A DNA stretch of 64,000 bases from Streptomyces sp. BK239 (GTDB lineage: Bacteria; Actinomycetota; Actinomycetes; Streptomycetales; Streptomycetaceae): positions 186,001 through 250,000 of the forward strand of contig NZ_SHKS01000005.1 in assembly GCF_004217285.1 (NCBI RefSeq), written 5' to 3'. Positions 16,658-24,803 of this stretch are shown here, in pieces (the stretch's first letter is position 1; each line of letters opens with the position of its first letter). The translations under genes were made by a program, and so were the position numbers. The notes under the pieces were generated by a model that had not been told where the DNA came from, ran no database searches, and saw only the letters and a list, made by a program, of their open reading frames with translations.

Positions 16658-16698
16658 GACTGCCCGCAGCCACGACGCGGCCGCCGCCTGCGGCGCGG

Positions 16699-17733
16699 CT
16701 ACGGCGTCGCCAGCCAGTCGTCCACCCCCGACAGCAGCTTGGTGCGTACGTCGTCCGGGGCCGCTGAGGCGCGGATGGACTGGCGGGCCAGTTCCGCCAG
16801 CTCCTCGTCGCTGAAGCCCTGGTGATGCCGGGCCAGTTCGTACTGGGCGGCCAGGCGGGAGCCGAAGAGCAGCGGGTCGTCGGCGCCCAGCGCCATTGGC
16901 ACGCCCGCGTCGAACAGCGTGCGCAGCGGCACGTCCTCGGGCTTCTCGTAGACCCCCAGCGCCACGTTCGAGGCCGGGCACACCTCGCAGGTCACGCCCC
17001 GCTCCGCCAGCCGCTTCAGCAGCCGCGGGTCCTCCGCGGCCCGCACGCCGTGCCCGATCCGCGAGGCGTGCAGATCGTCCAGGCAGTCCCGCACCGACGC
17101 CGGCCCCGTCAACTCACCCCCGTGCGGCGCGGACAGCAGCCCGCCCTCCCGCGCGATGGCGAACGCCCGGTCGAAGTCACGGGCCATGCCCCGCCGTTCG
17201 TCGTTCGACAGCCCGAAGCCGACGACGCCCCGGTCCGCGTACCGCACCGCGAGCCGGGCCAGGGTGCGCGCGTCCAGCGGATGCTTCATCCGGTTCGCCG
17301 CCACCAGCACCCGCATCCCGAGCCCCGTGTCCCGCGAGGCCGAGTCCACGGCGTCCAGGATGATCTCCAGCGCCGGGATCAGCCCGCCCAGCCGGGGCGC
17401 GTACGACGTCGGATCGACCTGGATCTCCAGCCAGCCCGAGCCGTCCCGCACGTCCTCCTCGGCGGCCTCGCGCACCAGGCGCTGTATGTCCTCGGGCTCC
17501 CGGACGCAGCCGCGGGCGGCGTCGTACAGACGCTGGAAGCGGAACCAGCCCCGTTCGTCCGTCGCCCGCAACTGCGGCGGCTCCCCACTGGTCAGGGCCT
17601 CGGTCAGCGTCTCCGGCAGGCGCACGCCGTACTTGTCGGCCAGCTCCAGCACGGTGGAGGGCCGCATCGATCCGGTGAAGTGCAGGTGCAGATGGGCTTT
17701 CGGCAGTTCAGAGACATCACGTACACGCTCCAT
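16699..17733 (-). CDS. add: Adenosine deaminase family protein
   Basis: Adenosine deaminase converts (deoxy)adenosine to (deoxy)inosine in purine salvage. The 344-residue TIM-barrel product has the zinc motif KAHLHLHFTGSMRPS (HxH near residues 15-17), the catalytic-Glu region APHGGE (usually HAGE), RIGHGVRA, and the Asp pair in GADDPLLF (usually NTDDP). Some core motifs therefore vary from strict adenosine deaminase, and a related purine or adenine substrate is possible. ATG at 17733 places the HxH motif as in the family. It is transcribed away from aspC's terminator as a separate unit. Confidence 0.85.
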   Translation of the reverse strand: MERVRDVSELPKAHLHLHFTGSMRPSTVLELADKYGVRLPETLTEALTSGEPPQLRATDERGWFRFQRLYDAARGCVREPEDIQRLVREAAEEDVRDGSGWLEIQVDPTSYAPRLGGLIPALEIILDAVDSASRDTGLGMRVLVAANRMKHPLDARTLARLAVRYADRGVVGFGLSNDERRGMARDFDRAFAIAREGGLLSAPHGGELTGPASVRDCLDDLHASRIGHGVRAAEDPRLLKRLAERGVTCEVCPASNVALGVYEKPEDVPLRTLFDAGVPMALGADDPLLFGSRLAAQYELARHHQGFSDEELAELARQSIRASAAPDDVRTKLLSGVDDWLATP

Positions 17734-17807
17734 CTGGGAATCCTGCCGTACGCGGGCGCCGTTCGGACAGTCGATTCCCCGAACGTGGTCTTGCTCGCAC
17801 AAAGCAG

Positions 17808-17843
17808 CGGGGCCCACCCGCCGCATCCGGCGAGTGGGCCCCG
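17808..17843 (-). terminator. Terminator after the aminotransferase gene
   Basis: A 16-base stem (17808-17823 with 17828-17843, one mismatch) with a four-base loop, 18 bases beyond the reverse-strand stop at 17862. Confidence 0.75.
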
Positions 17844-17861
17844 TACGACGAGAGGCCGACG

Positions 17862-19088
17862 TCAGTCGGTGGCCTCCGCCAGCAGCTTCTGGATCCGGCT
17901 CACGCCCTCGACGAGGTCCTCGTCGCCCAGCGCGTACGACAGCCGCAGGTAGCCCGGCGTGCCGAAGGCCTCGCCCGGGACGACCGCGACCTCGGCCTCC
18001 TCCAGGATGAGCGCCGCGAGCTCGACGGTGTCCTGCGGGCGCTTGCCGCGGATCTCCTTGCCGAGCAGGGCCTTCACCGACGGGTAGGCGTAGAACGCGC
18101 CCTCGGGCTCCGGGCAGAGCACTCCGTCGATCTCGTTGAGCATCCGCACGATGGTCTTGCGGCGCCGGTCGAACGCCTCGCGCATCTTCTCGACGGCCGA
18201 CAGGTCACCGGAGACGGCGGCCAGCGCGGCGGCCTGGGCCACGTTGGAGACGTTCGAGGTGGCGTGCGACTGGAGGTTGGTCGCGGCCTTCACCACGTCC
18301 TTCGGGCCGATGATCCAGCCGACCCTCCAGCCGGTCATCGCGTACGTCTTGGCGACGCCGTTGACCACGATGCACTTGTCCCGCAGCTCCGGCAGGATCG
18401 CCGGCAGCGAGGTGAACGTCGCGTCGCCGTAGACCAGGTGCTCGTAGATCTCGTCCGTCAGCACCCACAGGCCGTGCTCCACGGCCCAGCGGCCGATCGC
18501 CTCGGCGTCCTCGGCGCTGTAGACCGCGCCGGTCGGGTTGGACGGGGAGACGAAGAGCACGACCTTCGTCTTCTCCGTGCGCGCCGCCTCCAGCTGCTCC
18601 ACGCTCACCCGGTAGCCGGTCGTCTCGTCCGCGACGACCTCCACCGGGACGCCGCCGGCCAGCCGGATCGACTCCGGGTACGTCGTCCAGTACGGCGCCG
18701 GGACGATGACCTCGTCACCCGGGTCGAGGATCGCGGCGAACGCCTCGTAGATGGCCTGCTTGCCGCCGTTGGTGACCAGGATCTGCGACGGGTCGACCTC
18801 GTAGTTCGAGTCACGCAGGGTCTTCGCGGCGATGGCGGCCTTCAGCTCGGGCAGACCGCCCGCCGGCGTGTAGCGGTGGTACTTCGGGTTCTTGCAGGCC
18901 TCGACGGCCGCCGCGACGATGTAGTCCGGGGTCGGGAAGTCGGGCTCGCCGGCGCCGAAGCCGATCACCGGACGCCCGGCGGCCTTCAGGGCCTTGGCCT
19001 TGGCGTCCACGGCGAGGGTGGCGGACTCGGAGATCGCGCCGACTCGGGCGGAGACCCGGCGCTCGGTGGGAGGGGTTGCAGCGCTCAT
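17862..19088 (-). CDS. aspC: Class I/II pyridoxal-phosphate aminotransferase
   Basis: A 408-residue fold-type I aminotransferase, aspartate-aminotransferase-like, catalysing amino-group exchange between aspartate (or a related amino acid) and 2-oxoglutarate. Visible are IGFGAGEPDFPTPDYI, the cofactor-contacting VSPSNPTGAVYS, TDEIYEHLVY, the PLP lysine in VAKTYAMTGWRVGW, and the substrate-carboxylate Arg in GYLRLSYAL. An ATG at 19088 matches the conserved start MSAAT; another at 19097 would add three residues. The order aminotransferase, tRNA-Trp, secE, nusG is typical of Streptomyces. Confidence 0.92.
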   Translation of the reverse strand: MSAATPPTERRVSARVGAISESATLAVDAKAKALKAAGRPVIGFGAGEPDFPTPDYIVAAAVEACKNPKYHRYTPAGGLPELKAAIAAKTLRDSNYEVDPSQILVTNGGKQAIYEAFAAILDPGDEVIVPAPYWTTYPESIRLAGGVPVEVVADETTGYRVSVEQLEAARTEKTKVVLFVSPSNPTGAVYSAEDAEAIGRWAVEHGLWVLTDEIYEHLVYGDATFTSLPAILPELRDKCIVVNGVAKTYAMTGWRVGWIIGPKDVVKAATNLQSHATSNVSNVAQAAALAAVSGDLSAVEKMREAFDRRRKTIVRMLNEIDGVLCPEPEGAFYAYPSVKALLGKEIRGKRPQDTVELAALILEEAEVAVVPGEAFGTPGYLRLSYALGDEDLVEGVSRIQKLLAEATD

Positions 19089-19268
19089 GAGGCCCATGGT
19101 TCCAGACCGGAAACGAGCCGGGCACGCGGGTTTCACAGACTGAACAGGTACGGGCAAACCCCAGAACATCCGTACGGATCGCCGGCCGGGTCCGGGCGGT
19201 GGCCTGGGTGATCTTCCGGCCGTTTCCCGACGATCTTGCGCGGATGGCGCTCCACGGGCCGCTTTCCG

Positions 19269-19298
19269 TTCGACGGAGGGCCCGGGACCACGTACACT
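19269..19298 (+). promoter_or_regulatory. Candidate promoter of tRNA-Trp-secE
   Basis: TTCGAC (19269-19274) and TACACT (19293-19298) are separated by 18 bases. A second -10-like TACGTT lies at 19365-19370, closer to the tRNA. Either could serve. Confidence 0.45.
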
Positions 19299-19383
19299 CC
19301 TACGTCGTTGGCCTTCGACAGCCGTGCCGCAACGGATGCACACCGAGCATCCGGGTGGATGCGGTACGTTGGGGGACACACAA

Positions 19384-19456
19384 AGGGTCGTAGCTCAATT
19401 GGTAGAGCACTGGTCTCCAAAACCAGCGGTTGGGGGTTCGAGTCCCTCCGGCCCTG
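19384..19456 (+). tRNA. tRNA-Trp (CCA)
   Basis: A 73-base tRNA with acceptor AGGGTCG/CGGCCCT, anticodon arm CTGGT-CTCCAAA-ACCAG (anticodon CCA) and discriminator G. It lies upstream of secE as in most bacteria and is probably cotranscribed with it. Confidence 0.96.
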
Positions 19457-19561
19457 CTACACACACCGCCAGGATGTGTGCGCATGTACGTACAGCAATG
19501 CACCGCCGTGCGGCTCAGACCGGGCGCGGCACGGCCACGACCCGGGAACAGGTGAGGACGA

Positions 19562-19846
19562 ATGGCGGATGCCGTGGGCTCCATCGACACGCCTGATGCC
19601 CAGGACGAAGTGCCTGAGACGCAGAAAGCGCGCAAGGGCGGCAAGCGCGCCAAGAAGGGCCCGCTGAAGCGGCTCGCCCTCTTCTACCGCCAGATCGTCG
19701 CGGAGCTCCGCAAGGTCGTCTGGCCCACGCGGAACCAGCTGACGACGTACACGACCGTGGTGATCGTCTTCGTCGTGATCATGATCGGCCTGGTGACCGT
19801 GATTGACTATGGACTCAGCCACCTCGCCAAGTACGTCTTCGGCTGA
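19562..19846 (+). CDS. secE: Preprotein translocase subunit SecE
   Basis: SecE clamps SecY in the SecYEG channel of the cytoplasmic membrane. The 94-residue product has a hydrophilic Lys/Ala-rich N-terminus, the amphipathic helix with the conserved RQIVAELRKVVWPTRNQL, and a single C-terminal membrane helix TVVIVFVVIMIGLVTVIDY. This is the one-helix form usual in Gram-positives. ATG at 19562 follows AGGTGAGGA. A stem-loop separates it from nusG. Confidence 0.96.
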   Translation: MADAVGSIDTPDAQDEVPETQKARKGGKRAKKGPLKRLALFYRQIVAELRKVVWPTRNQLTTYTTVVIVFVVIMIGLVTVIDYGLSHLAKYVFG

Positions 19847-19858
19847 GCCAAGAGCGAA

Positions 19859-19880
19859 GGGCGCCGGGTGATCGGCGCCC
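19859..19880 (+). terminator. Stem-loop between secE and nusG
   Basis: GGGCGCCG (19859-19866) pairs perfectly with CGGCGCCC (19873-19880), followed by CTTTCGCG. It is a possible partial terminator or attenuator inside the operon. Confidence 0.6.
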
Positions 19881-19925
19881 CTTTCGCGTGTTCCACCCCT
19901 ATGTATCCAGGAAGAAGCAGCCACC

Positions 19926-20801
19926 GTGTCTGACCAGAACCTGAACGACGCCATCGAGCCGGACCAGGCTGACGACGAGCTCGACATCGTCGAGGGCGCT
20001 GACGAGGACCTGGACGAGTTCGAGGCTGCCGACGCCGAGGCCGGGGACCCCGCGGAGGAAGCCGCGCTGCACGTCGAGGGCGACGAAGAAGAGGGCGCCG
20101 AGAGCGCCGCCGCCGACGACGAGGACGCCGAGGGTGCCGAGGCCGTCGCGGAGGACGCGGTCGAGGAGGAGCCGGCCGAGCCGGTCGACCCCATCGCCGC
20201 CCTGCGCGAGGAGCTGCGCACGCTGCCCGGCGAGTGGTACGTGATCCACACCTACGCCGGCTACGAGAACCGCGTGAAGACCAACCTGGAGCAGCGCGCC
20301 GTCTCGCTGAACGTCGAGGACTACATCTTCCAGGCCGAGGTGCCGCAGGAAGAGGTCGTCCAGATCAAGAACGGCGACCGCAAGACCATCCGCCAGAACA
20401 AGCTCCCCGGCTACGTGCTGGTGCGCATGGACCTGACGAACGAGTCCTGGGGCGTCGTCCGCAACACCCCCGGCGTCACCGGCTTCGTGGGCAACGCCTA
20501 CGACCCGTACCCGCTGACCCTGGACGAGATCGTCAAGATGCTCGCCCCGGAGGCCGAGGAGAAGGCCGCCCGCGAGGCCGCCGAGGCCGAGGGCAAGCCG
20601 GCTCCGTCACGCAAGGTCGAGGTCCAGGTGCTGGACTTCGAGGTCGGCGACTCGGTCACCGTCACGGACGGCCCGTTCGCCACGCTGCAGGCCACGATCA
20701 ACGAGATCAACGCCGACTCGAAGAAGGTCAAGGGTCTCGTGGAGATCTTCGGCCGCGAGACCCCGGTCGAGCTCAGCTTCGACCAGATCCAGAAGAACTA
20801 G
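19926..20801 (+). CDS. nusG: Transcription termination/antitermination protein NusG
   Basis: NusG binds the RNA polymerase clamp through its NGN domain and links it to Rho or the ribosome through its KOW domain. The 291-residue product has a strongly acidic, disordered N-terminal extension of about 100 residues, then the NGN domain starting GEWYVIHTYAGYENRVKTNL, with LPGYVLVRMDL, and the C-terminal KOW domain around FEVGDSVTVTDGPFATLQ. E. coli NusG is 181 residues; the acidic extension is typical of streptomycetes. GTG at 19926 follows AGGAAG. It is followed by the clearest intrinsic terminator of the window. Confidence 0.96.
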   Translation: MSDQNLNDAIEPDQADDELDIVEGADEDLDEFEAADAEAGDPAEEAALHVEGDEEEGAESAAADDEDAEGAEAVAEDAVEEEPAEPVDPIAALREELRTLPGEWYVIHTYAGYENRVKTNLEQRAVSLNVEDYIFQAEVPQEEVVQIKNGDRKTIRQNKLPGYVLVRMDLTNESWGVVRNTPGVTGFVGNAYDPYPLTLDEIVKMLAPEAEEKAAREAAEAEGKPAPSRKVEVQVLDFEVGDSVTVTDGPFATLQATINEINADSKKVKGLVEIFGRETPVELSFDQIQKN

Positions 20802-20822
20802 CTTTTTCTGGACCCCCCGCCT

Positions 20823-20872
20823 CCGAACAGGTCAGACAGGCTGATGAGGCCGGTCTGACCTGCTCGGTTTTT
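20823..20872 (+). terminator. Intrinsic terminator after nusG
   Basis: CAGGTCAGAC (20828-20837) pairs with GTCTGACCTG (20853-20862); outer CCGA/TCGG extends the stem. TTTTT at 20868-20872 provides a true U-run, rare in this window. Confidence 0.85.
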
Positions 20873-20898
20873 GGCCGCGCATCTATACCCGCTATCGT
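20871..20898 (+). promoter_or_regulatory. Candidate promoter of rplK-rplA
   Basis: TTGGCC (20871-20876) and TATCGT (20893-20898) are spaced 16 bases, directly after the nusG terminator. The resulting leader of about 90 bases could carry an L1 control site, which I could not identify. Confidence 0.45.
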
Positions 20899-20991
20899 TG
20901 TGCGGTATGCCTGCGTCCGGAGCGGCTTGTCGGCTTTCCGGACGGTGTTCCGAACGCGGGCAGGACCCGAACCGAAAGGACCCGGAGAGCA

Positions 20992-21426
20992 ATGCCTCCC
21001 AAGAAGAAGAAGGTCACGGGGCTCATCAAGCTCCAGATCAACGCCGGTGCGGCCAACCCCGCACCGCCGGTCGGCCCCGCGCTCGGCCAGCACGGCGTCA
21101 ACATCATGGAGTTCTGCAAGGCCTACAACGCCGCGACCGAGTCGCAGCGTGGCTGGGTGATCCCGGTGGAGATCACGGTCTACGAGGACCGCTCCTTCAC
21201 CTTCATCACCAAGACGCCGCCGGCCGCGAAGATGATCCTCAAGGCCGCTGGTGTCGAGAAGGGCTCGGGCGAGCCCCACAAGACCAAGGTCGCCAAGATC
21301 ACCCAGGAGCAGGTCCGCGAGATCGCGCAGACCAAGCTTCCCGACCTCAACGCCAACGACCTGGACGCCGCCGCGAAGATCATCGCCGGCACCGCGCGTT
21401 CCATGGGCGTCACGGTCGAGGGCTGA
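20992..21426 (+). CDS. rplK: 50S ribosomal protein L11
   Basis: L11 binds 23S rRNA in the GTPase-associated centre and is the target region of thiostrepton-type antibiotics. The 144-residue product has KLQINAGAANPAPPVGPALG with the conserved proline-rich linker side of the N-terminal domain and the C-terminal RNA-binding SMGVTVEG. In this family the N-terminal prolines matter for thiopeptide sensitivity, and both PP and P positions look normal. It is followed 107 bases later by rplA, probably in the same transcript. Confidence 0.97.
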   Translation: MPPKKKKVTGLIKLQINAGAANPAPPVGPALGQHGVNIMEFCKAYNAATESQRGWVIPVEITVYEDRSFTFITKTPPAAKMILKAAGVEKGSGEPHKTKVAKITQEQVREIAQTKLPDLNANDLDAAAKIIAGTARSMGVTVEG

Positions 21427-21533
21427 CCTTCCAAGCCCCGTAGCACCTTCTCAGAACTCCATGCGGCCTCGGCCGCGCGTGGCAGGGCCTGCTCGGCCCG
21501 CACCACGACTCCTCAGAACACACAGGAGCAGCA

Positions 21534-22259
21534 GTGAGCAAGCGCAGCAAGTCTCTCCGCGCTGCGGACGCCAAGATCGACCGGGAGAAGCAGTACGCCC
21601 CGCTCGAGGCCGTCCGTCTCGCCAAGGAGACCTCCACGACCAAGTTCGACGGCACCGTCGAGGTCGCCTTCCGTCTGGGTGTCGACCCGCGCAAGGCCGA
21701 CCAGATGGTCCGTGGCACCGTGAACCTGCCGCACGGCACCGGCAAGACCGCCCGGGTCCTGGTCTTCGCGACCGGTGACCGTGCTGCGGCCGCGGAGGCC
21801 GCGGGCGCCGACATCGTCGGCTCCGACGAACTGATCGACGAGGTCGCGAAGGGCCGTCTGGACTTCGACGCCGTCGTCGCCACCCCGGACCTCATGGGCA
21901 AGGTCGGCCGCCTCGGCCGCGTGCTCGGTCCGCGTGGCCTGATGCCGAACCCGAAGACCGGCACCGTCACCCCCGACGTGGCCAAGGCCGTCACCGACAT
22001 CAAGGGCGGCAAGATCGAGTTCCGTGTCGACAAGCACGCGAACCTGCACTTCATCATCGGCAAGACGTCGTTCGACGACAGCAAGCTGGTGGAGAACTAC
22101 GGCGCGGCGCTGGAGGAGATCCTCCGTCTGAAGCCGTCCGCCGCCAAGGGTCGCTACATCAAGAAGGCCGCCATCTCCACCACGATGGGCCCCGGCATTC
22201 AGCTCGACCCGAACCGCACCCGCAACCTCCTCGTCGAGGAGGACCCGGCAGCCGTCTGA
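21534..22259 (+). CDS. rplA: 50S ribosomal protein L1
   Basis: L1 forms the mobile stalk at the ribosomal E site and in many bacteria represses its own rplK-rplA mRNA. The 241-residue product contains EVAFRLGVDPRKADQMVRGT, GRLGRVLGPRGLMPNPKTGT and SAAKGRYIKKAAISTTMGPG, all hallmarks. GTG at 21534 follows AGGAGCA. A 13-base-pair terminator stem ends the operon. Confidence 0.97.
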   Translation: MSKRSKSLRAADAKIDREKQYAPLEAVRLAKETSTTKFDGTVEVAFRLGVDPRKADQMVRGTVNLPHGTGKTARVLVFATGDRAAAAEAAGADIVGSDELIDEVAKGRLDFDAVVATPDLMGKVGRLGRVLGPRGLMPNPKTGTVTPDVAKAVTDIKGGKIEFRVDKHANLHFIIGKTSFDDSKLVENYGAALEEILRLKPSAAKGRYIKKAAISTTMGPGIQLDPNRTRNLLVEEDPAAV

Positions 22260-22290
22260 CCGGGTTGAGCATCCGCTCACAGCGATCGGC

Positions 22291-22331
22291 GACGAGCCCC
22301 GCAACCTTCCGAGGTGCGGGGCTCGTCCCTT
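22291..22331 (+). terminator. Terminator after rplA
   Basis: GACGAGCCCCGCA (22291-22303) pairs perfectly with 22315-22327 across an 11-base loop, followed by CCTTTT. Confidence 0.85.
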
Positions 22332-22461
22332 TTCCCGTGCGGGTGCGCTCCCTGTGGCGTCGGTGAGCGCCGGGGTCAGGACCACCGGAACCCGCGAATC
22401 GGCGTCGATGTCAGTGCCGTGCGTTAGCGTGCGAGCACGGGATTCGTTGGGGGTGGGACGT

Positions 22462-23376
22462 ATGGGGAAGTCCACGGGCGCGCGCCGCGCGGGCGTGTCG
22501 ATCGTCGCGGTGGGCCTGCTGGCCGGGGTGGCCGCATGCGGGGGGAGCGGCTCCGGAGGGGCGCGCGAAGGGTCCGGCGGGGGCAGCGGGGCGCCGGGCG
22601 GGGGCGGCGCCGCCCTGAGCCCCGTCGCGGCGCTGCTCAGTGCGGAGAAGTCCACGAGCGCGGCCGACTCCGCGAGGGTGGAGTCCACGACGACCATGGG
22701 CTCGGCGATGTCGATGACGGCCGAAGGATCGGTGGGCTGGAGCGACGGGCTCAGGGGCAGACTCACCCTCACGTACACCGGCGGCGCGCTGGCCGACACC
22801 ATGCGCAAGATGGGCAGCACGTCGATGGAGGCCCGCTACCTGCCCGACGCCTACTACGCGCGCATGGGCGACGCCTTCGCGGCGCAGGCCGGCGGCAAGC
22901 ACTGGATCAGGTATCCCTACGACGCCCTGGCGGACCTCGGGGGCGGGTCGGGCGCGTATCTGAAGGACCAGATGCAGAACTCCACCCCGAACCAGTCGGT
23001 GAAGATGCTGCTGGCCTCGGGGGACGTGCGCAAGGTCGGCGAGGAGACGGTGCGCGGCAAGGAGACCACGCACTACTCGGGCACGGTCGACCTCGCGGAC
23101 CTCGCCGCCCGCAACTCCAGCCTCAGCGCGGCCCAGCTCGCCGACATGAGGAAGCAGCTGGAGCAGGCCGGCGTGGAGACCGAGACCATCGACATCTGGG
23201 TCGACGGGGACGATCTGCTGGTCAAGAAGGTCGAGAAGGGCCAGATGACCAACGGGACGTACACGCAGACCGTCCACTACAGCGACTACGGCGCCGACGC
23301 CTCCGTGCAGGCGCCGCCGGCGGGTGACACCGCCGACTTCACCGAGCTGCTGCGGAAGCAGTCCTCGACACGGTAG
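22462..23376 (+). CDS. Putative lipoprotein (LolA/LppX-like)
   Basis: A 304-residue exported lipoprotein. It starts with a basic n-region and hydrophobic stretch ending in the lipobox LAGVAAC (Cys near residue 27), then a Gly/Ser linker. The mature part alternates beta strands, with YLPDAYYARMGD, KETTHYSGTVDLADL and TETIDIWVDGDDLLVKKVEK. This pattern resembles the LolA/LppX lipoprotein fold, judged by eye. The next gene is a paralogue. Both sit between rplA and rplJ, as in S. coelicolor. ATG at 22462 is chosen because the signal peptide begins there. Function unknown. Confidence 0.8.
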   Translation: MGKSTGARRAGVSIVAVGLLAGVAACGGSGSGGAREGSGGGSGAPGGGGAALSPVAALLSAEKSTSAADSARVESTTTMGSAMSMTAEGSVGWSDGLRGRLTLTYTGGALADTMRKMGSTSMEARYLPDAYYARMGDAFAAQAGGKHWIRYPYDALADLGGGSGAYLKDQMQNSTPNQSVKMLLASGDVRKVGEETVRGKETTHYSGTVDLADLAARNSSLSAAQLADMRKQLEQAGVETETIDIWVDGDDLLVKKVEKGQMTNGTYTQTVHYSDYGADASVQAPPAGDTADFTELLRKQSSTR

Positions 23377-23492
23377 AGGGGCCTGAAAAGCGCCCGAAAC
23401 TCGCACGACGGCAAAGAGATCACCGGGATAAGGTCCCCGGTGGGTGATGGACGCGGGGGACGATCGCGTCCCGATGTCCTGGGGGGACACAC

Positions 23493-24470
23493 ATGAACGT
23501 ACGGAGAAACACCGCCGCGGCCACCGTCGTGGTCCTGATCCTCACCGGCGCGGTGGGCTGCGCGGGCGCGGGCAAGGGCGTCAAGCAGGGGGCTGAGCGG
23601 TCCGCCGCGCAGGTGCTGACGGCCGCCTACGAGAAGACGTCCGAGGCGAAGTCGGCCAAGGTCACCATGACGGTGTCGATGCCGACCGCCATGAAGGGCG
23701 GCGGCGACATGAAGATGTCCGGGATCATGGGCTGGGACCCGGCCGTCATGGACCTCACGATGGAGAGCTCGGCCCTGGCGCAGGCCCCCGGCGCTCCGGA
23801 GCGTGTGCGCATGATCATGCGCGACAACATCATGTACCTGGACATGGGGGACAAGGCGCCCGCCGAGCTGGACGGCAAGCGCTGGATGAAGATGGACCTG
23901 ACCGCGATGGCGGAGGCCACCGGCAATCCCGCGCTGCGCAAGCAGATGTCCTCCGGCCTGGAGAACATGAACCAGGACCCGGCGCAGCAGCTGGCCATGC
24001 TCCTCGACTCGCCCAACCTGAAGCACGTGGGCAGCGAGAAGATCGGCGGCGAGCAGGCCGAGCACTACAAGGGCACCCTCACGGTGAAGGAGATGCTGGA
24101 GGCCAACGACTCGCTGGGCGTCCTCGACCCGAAGAAGCGCGCCGAGGTGCTGAAGCAGGCGGAGAAGGCCGGCATCAAGGGCTACGACACGGACGTCTGG
24201 GTCAACGGTGACGACCTGCCGGCGCGGATGGACATCGGCATGGACGCTCCCCAGGGCAAGGTCCGCATGTCGATGACGTTCTCCGACTACGGCGCCAAGG
24301 CCGTGGTCAAGGCGCCGCCGGCCGACCAGACCTTCGACCTGGCGCAGATGTTCAAGGAGATCGCGAAGGGCGTCGGCGAGAGCGGCGGCGACCCCGCGCT
24401 CGACAAGGAACTGTCCGACCTCGAGTCGGAGATCGACGTCTCCGGGCTGGAGCCCGCGCCCGCGGTCTGA
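23493..24470 (+). CDS. Putative lipoprotein, paralogue of the preceding gene
   Basis: A 325-residue exported lipoprotein with signal peptide and lipobox GAVGC (Cys near residue 23). It shares the preceding protein's organisation: a SAKVTMTVSMP-like strand region, AEHYKGTLTVKEML matching HYSGTVDLADL, YDTDVWVNGDDLPARM matching the WVDGDD region, and a FSDYGAKAVVKAPPADQT end matching YSDYGADASVQAPPAGDT. It is unusually Met-rich (many MxM patterns in the first half). The two genes are clearly a tandem duplication. Possible roles in lipid or glycolipid handling are guesses from fold only. Confidence 0.8.
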   Translation: MNVRRNTAAATVVVLILTGAVGCAGAGKGVKQGAERSAAQVLTAAYEKTSEAKSAKVTMTVSMPTAMKGGGDMKMSGIMGWDPAVMDLTMESSALAQAPGAPERVRMIMRDNIMYLDMGDKAPAELDGKRWMKMDLTAMAEATGNPALRKQMSSGLENMNQDPAQQLAMLLDSPNLKHVGSEKIGGEQAEHYKGTLTVKEMLEANDSLGVLDPKKRAEVLKQAEKAGIKGYDTDVWVNGDDLPARMDIGMDAPQGKVRMSMTFSDYGAKAVVKAPPADQTFDLAQMFKEIAKGVGESGGDPALDKELSDLESEIDVSGLEPAPAV

Positions 24471-24533
24471 CCTCCTCGCCGCGTCCCTCGCTCACCCACT
24501 CCCTCGCTCACTCCAGCCGTGCGGGGAACGGAT

Positions 24534-24563
24534 TTGCTTGACGGCGATCCGTTCCCGTACTCT
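24534..24563 (+). promoter_or_regulatory. Candidate promoter of rplJ-rplL
   Basis: TTGCTT (24534-24539) and TACTCT (24558-24563) are spaced 18 bases; an overlapping TTGACG at 24538 is too close to pair well. It would give a leader of about 235 bases. Confidence 0.5.
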
Positions 24564-24574
24564 TCCGAGGAAGC

Positions 24575-24785
24575 CAAAGACCGCTGGTCGTTGCCGTGCC
24601 CTTGCGAAAGAGCCCGGTGACCGAAGGATCCGCTGATATGCGGGCGACCCGCGCAGGTGTGAGTGGAAGTGCTCCCGGCCGCAGTCCGTCCTTCGACGGA
24701 TGTCGTCCGGTCGAGCTACGCCCCGTGCGCCTGCGCCGGGGCGTTTCGTCTGTCGTAGCCCCTTCTGAGCGGTCCTCATCACCCG
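24575..24785 (+). promoter_or_regulatory. Ribosomal protein L10 leader with attenuator-like hairpin
   Basis: The 333 bases before rplJ contain no gene. Their sequence, including AAGCCAAAGACCGCTGG and the later CGCGCAGGTGTGAGTGGAAG, looks like the L10-leader class, where the L10(L12)4 complex binds its own mRNA. Near the end, ACGCCCCG (24718-24725) pairs with CGGGGCGT (24737-24744), followed by TTTCGTCT, a possible attenuation terminator. Boundaries are approximate. Confidence 0.65.
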
Positions 24786-24803
24786 GAAGGAGGCCGACGC
24801 TCT

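Noticed and set aside
20899..20991. L1-binding autoregulatory site in the rplK leader
   Set aside because: Expected from other bacteria, but I could not find a convincing copy of the 23S-like motif by eye.
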